Positions 31,885 to 34,366 of a DNA stretch of 34,366 nt are shown here, piece after piece. Positions within the stretch are counted from its first letter, which is position 1. Each line of letters opens with the position of its first letter. The translations under genes were made by a program, and so were the position numbers. The notes below the pieces were generated by a model that was not told the origin of the DNA, did no database searches, and saw only the letters and a program-made list of their open reading frames with translations. Origin of the DNA: Actinomadura soli (lineage in GTDB: Bacteria; Actinomycetota; Actinomycetes; Streptosporangiales; Streptosporangiaceae). Where the stretch lies: contig NZ_VCKW01000067.1 of NCBI RefSeq assembly GCF_005889715.1, positions 1 through 34,366 of the forward strand, given 5' to 3'.

Positions 31885-32085
31885 ATGTACAACACTCCGC
31901 CCGTAGGCGGCGTCGGCGCCGGTTTCGGCGGCGCCGCCATCACCGCACCGTGGCTCGGCGTCCAGGCCATCTGGTTGGGGCTGGCTCTCTTCACCCTGCT
32001 GTCCACAGCCCTTGCCGTAAAGCGCATTCTGCCGACACGGAAGAGGATCGAGCCCCTATCGGCCGCCCCCGTGTCCGAGGGGTAG
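31885..32085 (+). CDS. 66-residue membrane protein of the sortase/glycosyltransferase operon
   Basis: A short protein: a Gly-rich N-terminus (MYNTPPVGGVGAGFGG), AAITAP, a hydrophobic segment (about 23-46), then a basic stretch KRILPTRKR and a short tail. The order of motif, hydrophobic stretch and basic tail copies a cell-wall sorting signal, but no canonical LPxTG is present and AAITAP would be a strongly degenerate version. It starts 3 bp after the glycosyltransferase stop, with ggaaa upstream, so it is surely co-expressed. It might be a sortase substrate, a synthase subunit or a small scaffold. No family recognised. Confidence 0.72.
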   Translation: MYNTPPVGGVGAGFGGAAITAPWLGVQAIWLGLALFTLLSTALAVKRILPTRKRIEPLSAAPVSEG

Positions 32086-32119
32086 ACCGGGGCTTCGACG
32101 CAAAGTGTCCACCAAAACA

Positions 32120-32154
32120 AGGGCCCCGGGTCGCCTTCCAGCTCCCGGGGCCCT
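32120..32154. terminator. Stem-loop after the sortase operon, probable terminator
   Basis: A perfect 11-bp inverted repeat (agggccccggg / cccggggccct) with a 13-base loop lies 35 bp past the 66-residue protein's stop. No T-run follows on the plus strand; on the minus strand ttgtttt follows. It is probably the end of the sortase operon, working without a U-tract or in both directions. Confidence 0.5.
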
Positions 32155-32272
32155 CGCGCAGCTGCGCCGGGCACCGTCCGCGACATCGCCCACCCGGCGC
32201 TGTAGCCGGCCCGGTCGGACGCGGGAGCGCGGGAAGCGGCGGAGTGGGGCGGGGGCGGCGTAACTTCGCCGT

Positions 32273-33478
32273 ATGAATGTGGGCATAGCGGTCATCGTGA
32301 CGCTGCTGCTGACGTGGGTTCCGGCGCTGGTGTGGCTGCGGCGCCGGGGGCGCGGCGGCGACCTCGGCGGGCCCGCGCGGCGCGCCACGTTCGAGACGCT
32401 GCACACCGCGTCGCGGGCCGCGCCCGCCTTCCGGGCCGGGCTGACCGAGCAGGGCGCGCAGAAGGCCGCGCGGCACCTGCGGGCGCTGCTCGGCTGCGCC
32501 GCGCTGGCGATCACCGACGGGGAGCGCCTCCTCGCCTGGGACGGCGAGCACGACCACCACACCGAGGAGGGCCCCCGGCACGCCGAGGCCACGCTGGCGA
32601 GCGGACGCACCCAGGTGCACGACGTGGTCTGCGACCGGCTCGACTGCCCGATCCGCCGGGTCGTCGTGGTCCCGCTCGCCACCGACGACCGCGTCGTCGG
32701 GACGCTCGCCGCCTACGGCGAAGAGGTCCCCGCCGGGCTGATCCGCGCCGCCGAAGAGGTCGCCCAGTGGGTGGACGCGCAGCTCGAACTCGCCGAGCTC
32801 GACCACTCCCGGACGCTGCTGATGGAGGCGGAGATGCGGGCGCTGCGGGCCCAGATCTCGCCCCACTTCATCTACAACTCGCTGACGACCATCGCGTCGT
32901 TCGTCCGGTCCGACCCGGAGCGGGCGCGGGAGCTGCTGCTGGAGTTCGCCGGGTTCACCCGCTACTCGTTCCGGCGGCACGGCGACTTCACCACGCTCGC
33001 CGAGGAACTGCGGTCCATCGACCGGTACCTGCTGCTGCAGCGCGCCCGGTTCGGGGAGCAGTTGCGGGTGACGCTGCGGATCGCGCCCGAGGTGCTGCCG
33101 GTCGCGGTGCCGTTCCTGTGCCTGCAGCCGCTGGTGGAGAACGCCGTCCGGCACGGGCTGCAGGACAGGTCGGAGCCCGGCCTCATCACGATCGTCGCGG
33201 AGGACGCCGGGTCCGACTGCGTGATCAGCGTGGACGACGACGGCATCGGCATGGAGCCCGACGACGTCCGGCGGCTGCTGTCCGGGGAGTCGCGCCCGCC
33301 CGGCGAGGACGGCGACGCGGCCGGAATCGGCCTCGCGAACGTCGACGGGCGGCTGCGCCAGGTGTACGGCGACGAGTACGGCCTCGCCGTCGAGACAGGG
33401 CCTGGCGCCGGGACGAAGGTGACCGTCCGCGTCCCGAAATACGCGCCCGGCGTGACCGCCTCGTCGGGCCCGCTGTGA
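32273..33478 (+). CDS. LytS/YehU-type sensor histidine kinase
   Basis: A 401-residue kinase of the His_kinase (PF06580) class. One N-terminal membrane segment (3-22) precedes a GAF-like domain (about 38-175). The phosphoacceptor is His198 in ISPHFIYNSL. The ATPase domain has the N-box PLVENAVRHG and DDDGIGM, then GIGLANVDGRL. The usual multi-membrane LytS sensor is missing, so the signal is probably cytoplasmic and read by the GAF-like domain. It is followed after 105 bp by a LytTR response regulator on the same strand, its expected partner. Confidence 0.93.
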   Translation: MNVGIAVIVTLLLTWVPALVWLRRRGRGGDLGGPARRATFETLHTASRAAPAFRAGLTEQGAQKAARHLRALLGCAALAITDGERLLAWDGEHDHHTEEGPRHAEATLASGRTQVHDVVCDRLDCPIRRVVVVPLATDDRVVGTLAAYGEEVPAGLIRAAEEVAQWVDAQLELAELDHSRTLLMEAEMRALRAQISPHFIYNSLTTIASFVRSDPERARELLLEFAGFTRYSFRRHGDFTTLAEELRSIDRYLLLQRARFGEQLRVTLRIAPEVLPVAVPFLCLQPLVENAVRHGLQDRSEPGLITIVAEDAGSDCVISVDDDGIGMEPDDVRRLLSGESRPPGEDGDAAGIGLANVDGRLRQVYGDEYGLAVETGPGAGTKVTVRVPKYAPGVTASSGPL

Positions 33479-33583
33479 TCGCGTTCTGGCGAATCGGCCA
33501 GGTGAGGCGCGTCCCGGCCCCTTGACTCGCGGACGTCCTTTTACTGGAATGTGGCGGGCGGCACAGGAAGGGCGGGGTTTGCG

Positions 33584-34351
33584 GTGGGCCTTCGTGTCCT
33601 TGCGGTGGATGACGAGGCACCCGCATTGGACGATCTCGTCCACCTCCTGCGCGCCGATCCGCGCATCGGGGAGATCCACACCGCGCGGGACGGCGCCGCC
33701 GCGCTCCGCAAGCTCGACCGCGCCCTCGCGGAGGGGCGTCCCATCGCCGCCGTGTTCCTCGACATCCGCATGCCGGGACTGGACGGCACCGTCCTCGGCC
33801 GCGTTCTCGCGCAGTTCGCCCGCGCCCCGCAGATCGTCTACGTCACCGCGTACGAGGGGCACGCCGTCGACGCGTTCGAGATCAAGGCGACGGACTACAT
33901 CCTGAAACCGGTGCGCCCCGAGCGGCTGAACGAGGCGATCAGGCGGGTGACCGAGTCGACCGAGGAATGGATGGTCGAGGACGACGGGGTCGCCGCGTCG
34001 TCGCCGTCGGAGCCGGAGCCGATGCCCGTCGAGCTGGGCGGCGTCACCCGGTTCGTCACGCCCGCCGAGGTGCTGTACGTGGAGGCGCAGGGCGACTACG
34101 CGCGGCTGCACACGTCCGGCGGGAGCCATCTGGTGCGCATCCCGCTGGCGGCGCTGAGCGAGCGTTGGAGCGGTGCGGGATTCGTCCGGGTGCACCGCAG
34201 CCACCTGGTCGCGCTGTCGGCGATCAAGGAGCTGCGGCTCGACTCGGGCCGCTGCACCGTCATGGTCGGCGGCGCGGAGCTGCCGGTGAGCCGCCGGCAC
34301 GTCCGGGAGCTGCGCGACCTGCTGGTCCGCAGGGCGAGGCGGTCCTCCTGA
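33584..34351 (+). CDS. LytTR-family response regulator
   Basis: A 255-residue regulator. The receiver domain (1-120) has acidic Asp9-Asp10, phosphoacceptor Asp60 in FLDIRMPG, Thr in VTAYEG and Lys in YILKPV. After an acid- and Pro-rich linker comes a LytTR DNA-binding domain (about 145-250: VLYVEAQGDYARLHT, FVRVHRSHLVAL, LPVSRRHVRELRDLL). I chose GTG at 33584, which begins the receiver fold directly; an upstream GTG at 33551 adds 11 residues without likeness. LytTR proteins control wall autolysis, surface polymers or carbon transport. The target of this pair is not visible here, as the window ends 15 bp after the stop. Confidence 0.92.
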   Translation: MGLRVLAVDDEAPALDDLVHLLRADPRIGEIHTARDGAAALRKLDRALAEGRPIAAVFLDIRMPGLDGTVLGRVLAQFARAPQIVYVTAYEGHAVDAFEIKATDYILKPVRPERLNEAIRRVTESTEEWMVEDDGVAASSPSEPEPMPVELGGVTRFVTPAEVLYVEAQGDYARLHTSGGSHLVRIPLAALSERWSGAGFVRVHRSHLVALSAIKELRLDSGRCTVMVGGAELPVSRRHVRELRDLLVRRARRSS

Positions 34352-34366
34352 GCCCCGCCGACCGCC

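Noticed and set aside
1..34366. CRISPR arrays, insertion sequences, rRNA genes
   Set aside because: No regularly spaced repeats, transposase motifs or rRNA-like segments were seen on either strand.

Overview
This is a high-GC actinobacterial segment. Codon third positions are almost all G or C, Shine-Dalgarno sequences are strong, and gene junctions are often ATGA or GTGA overlaps. Families typical of actinomycetes are present: a Methyltransf_19/DUF574 methyltransferase, a DUF397 remnant, a class F sortase and a Tat-exported EfeB. A relative of Actinomadura/Thermomonosporaceae is my guess only. The left edge is not genomic: bases 1-44 are an Illumina Nextera Read-1 adapter with a readable i5 index, so the window starts at a draft contig end.

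Layout. (1) 45-8308 is a set of mostly single genes: a BCCT osmolyte transporter cut by the contig end, a NERD-domain protein, a decayed cytochrome P450, a SAM methyltransferase, a group II PLP decarboxylase divergent from a DJ-1/AraC regulator, and a secreted phosphodiester glycosidase. (2) 8360-16052 is a ten-gene minus-strand operon with many overlapping junctions: FAH-family hydrolase, substrate-binding lipoprotein, VOC/extradiol-type enzyme, ABC permease, second VOC protein, ABC ATPase, DapA-family lyase, RutE-like nitroreductase, GntR/FCD regulator and alpha/beta hydrolase. A GTATAC-core palindrome lies on the -10 of its predicted promoter. (3) 16733-22367 is a divergent plus-strand operon of CoA chemistry: acyl-CoA ligase, two acyl-CoA dehydrogenases, an enoyl-CoA hydratase-like protein and a two-domain VOC protein, closed by a strong intrinsic terminator. 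Regions 2 and 3 together look like one import-and-degradation island for an unidentified, probably aromatic or alicyclic acid.

(4) 22674-25919 is a compact three-gene operon: a GntA-like (YqcI/YcgG) haem-dependent N-hydroxylase, an ATP-grasp ligase and an MFS exporter. This resembles a minimal biosynthetic cluster for an N-oxygenated amino-acid conjugate and is the best candidate for an undescribed system. (5) 25927-29148 is the efeOBU iron uptake operon, preceded by two overlapping DtxR/IdeR-type iron boxes. (6) 29325-29780 holds a hypothetical gene and a DUF397 remnant. (7) 29927-32085 is a more AT-rich, translationally coupled operon of class F sortase, membrane GT2 glycosyltransferase and a 66-residue membrane protein, perhaps acquired by transfer and perhaps a cell-surface polymer system. 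(8) 32273-34351 is a LytS/LytR-type two-component pair.

No rRNA, tRNA, CRISPR array or insertion sequence was recognised. Functions are assigned from motifs and context only.
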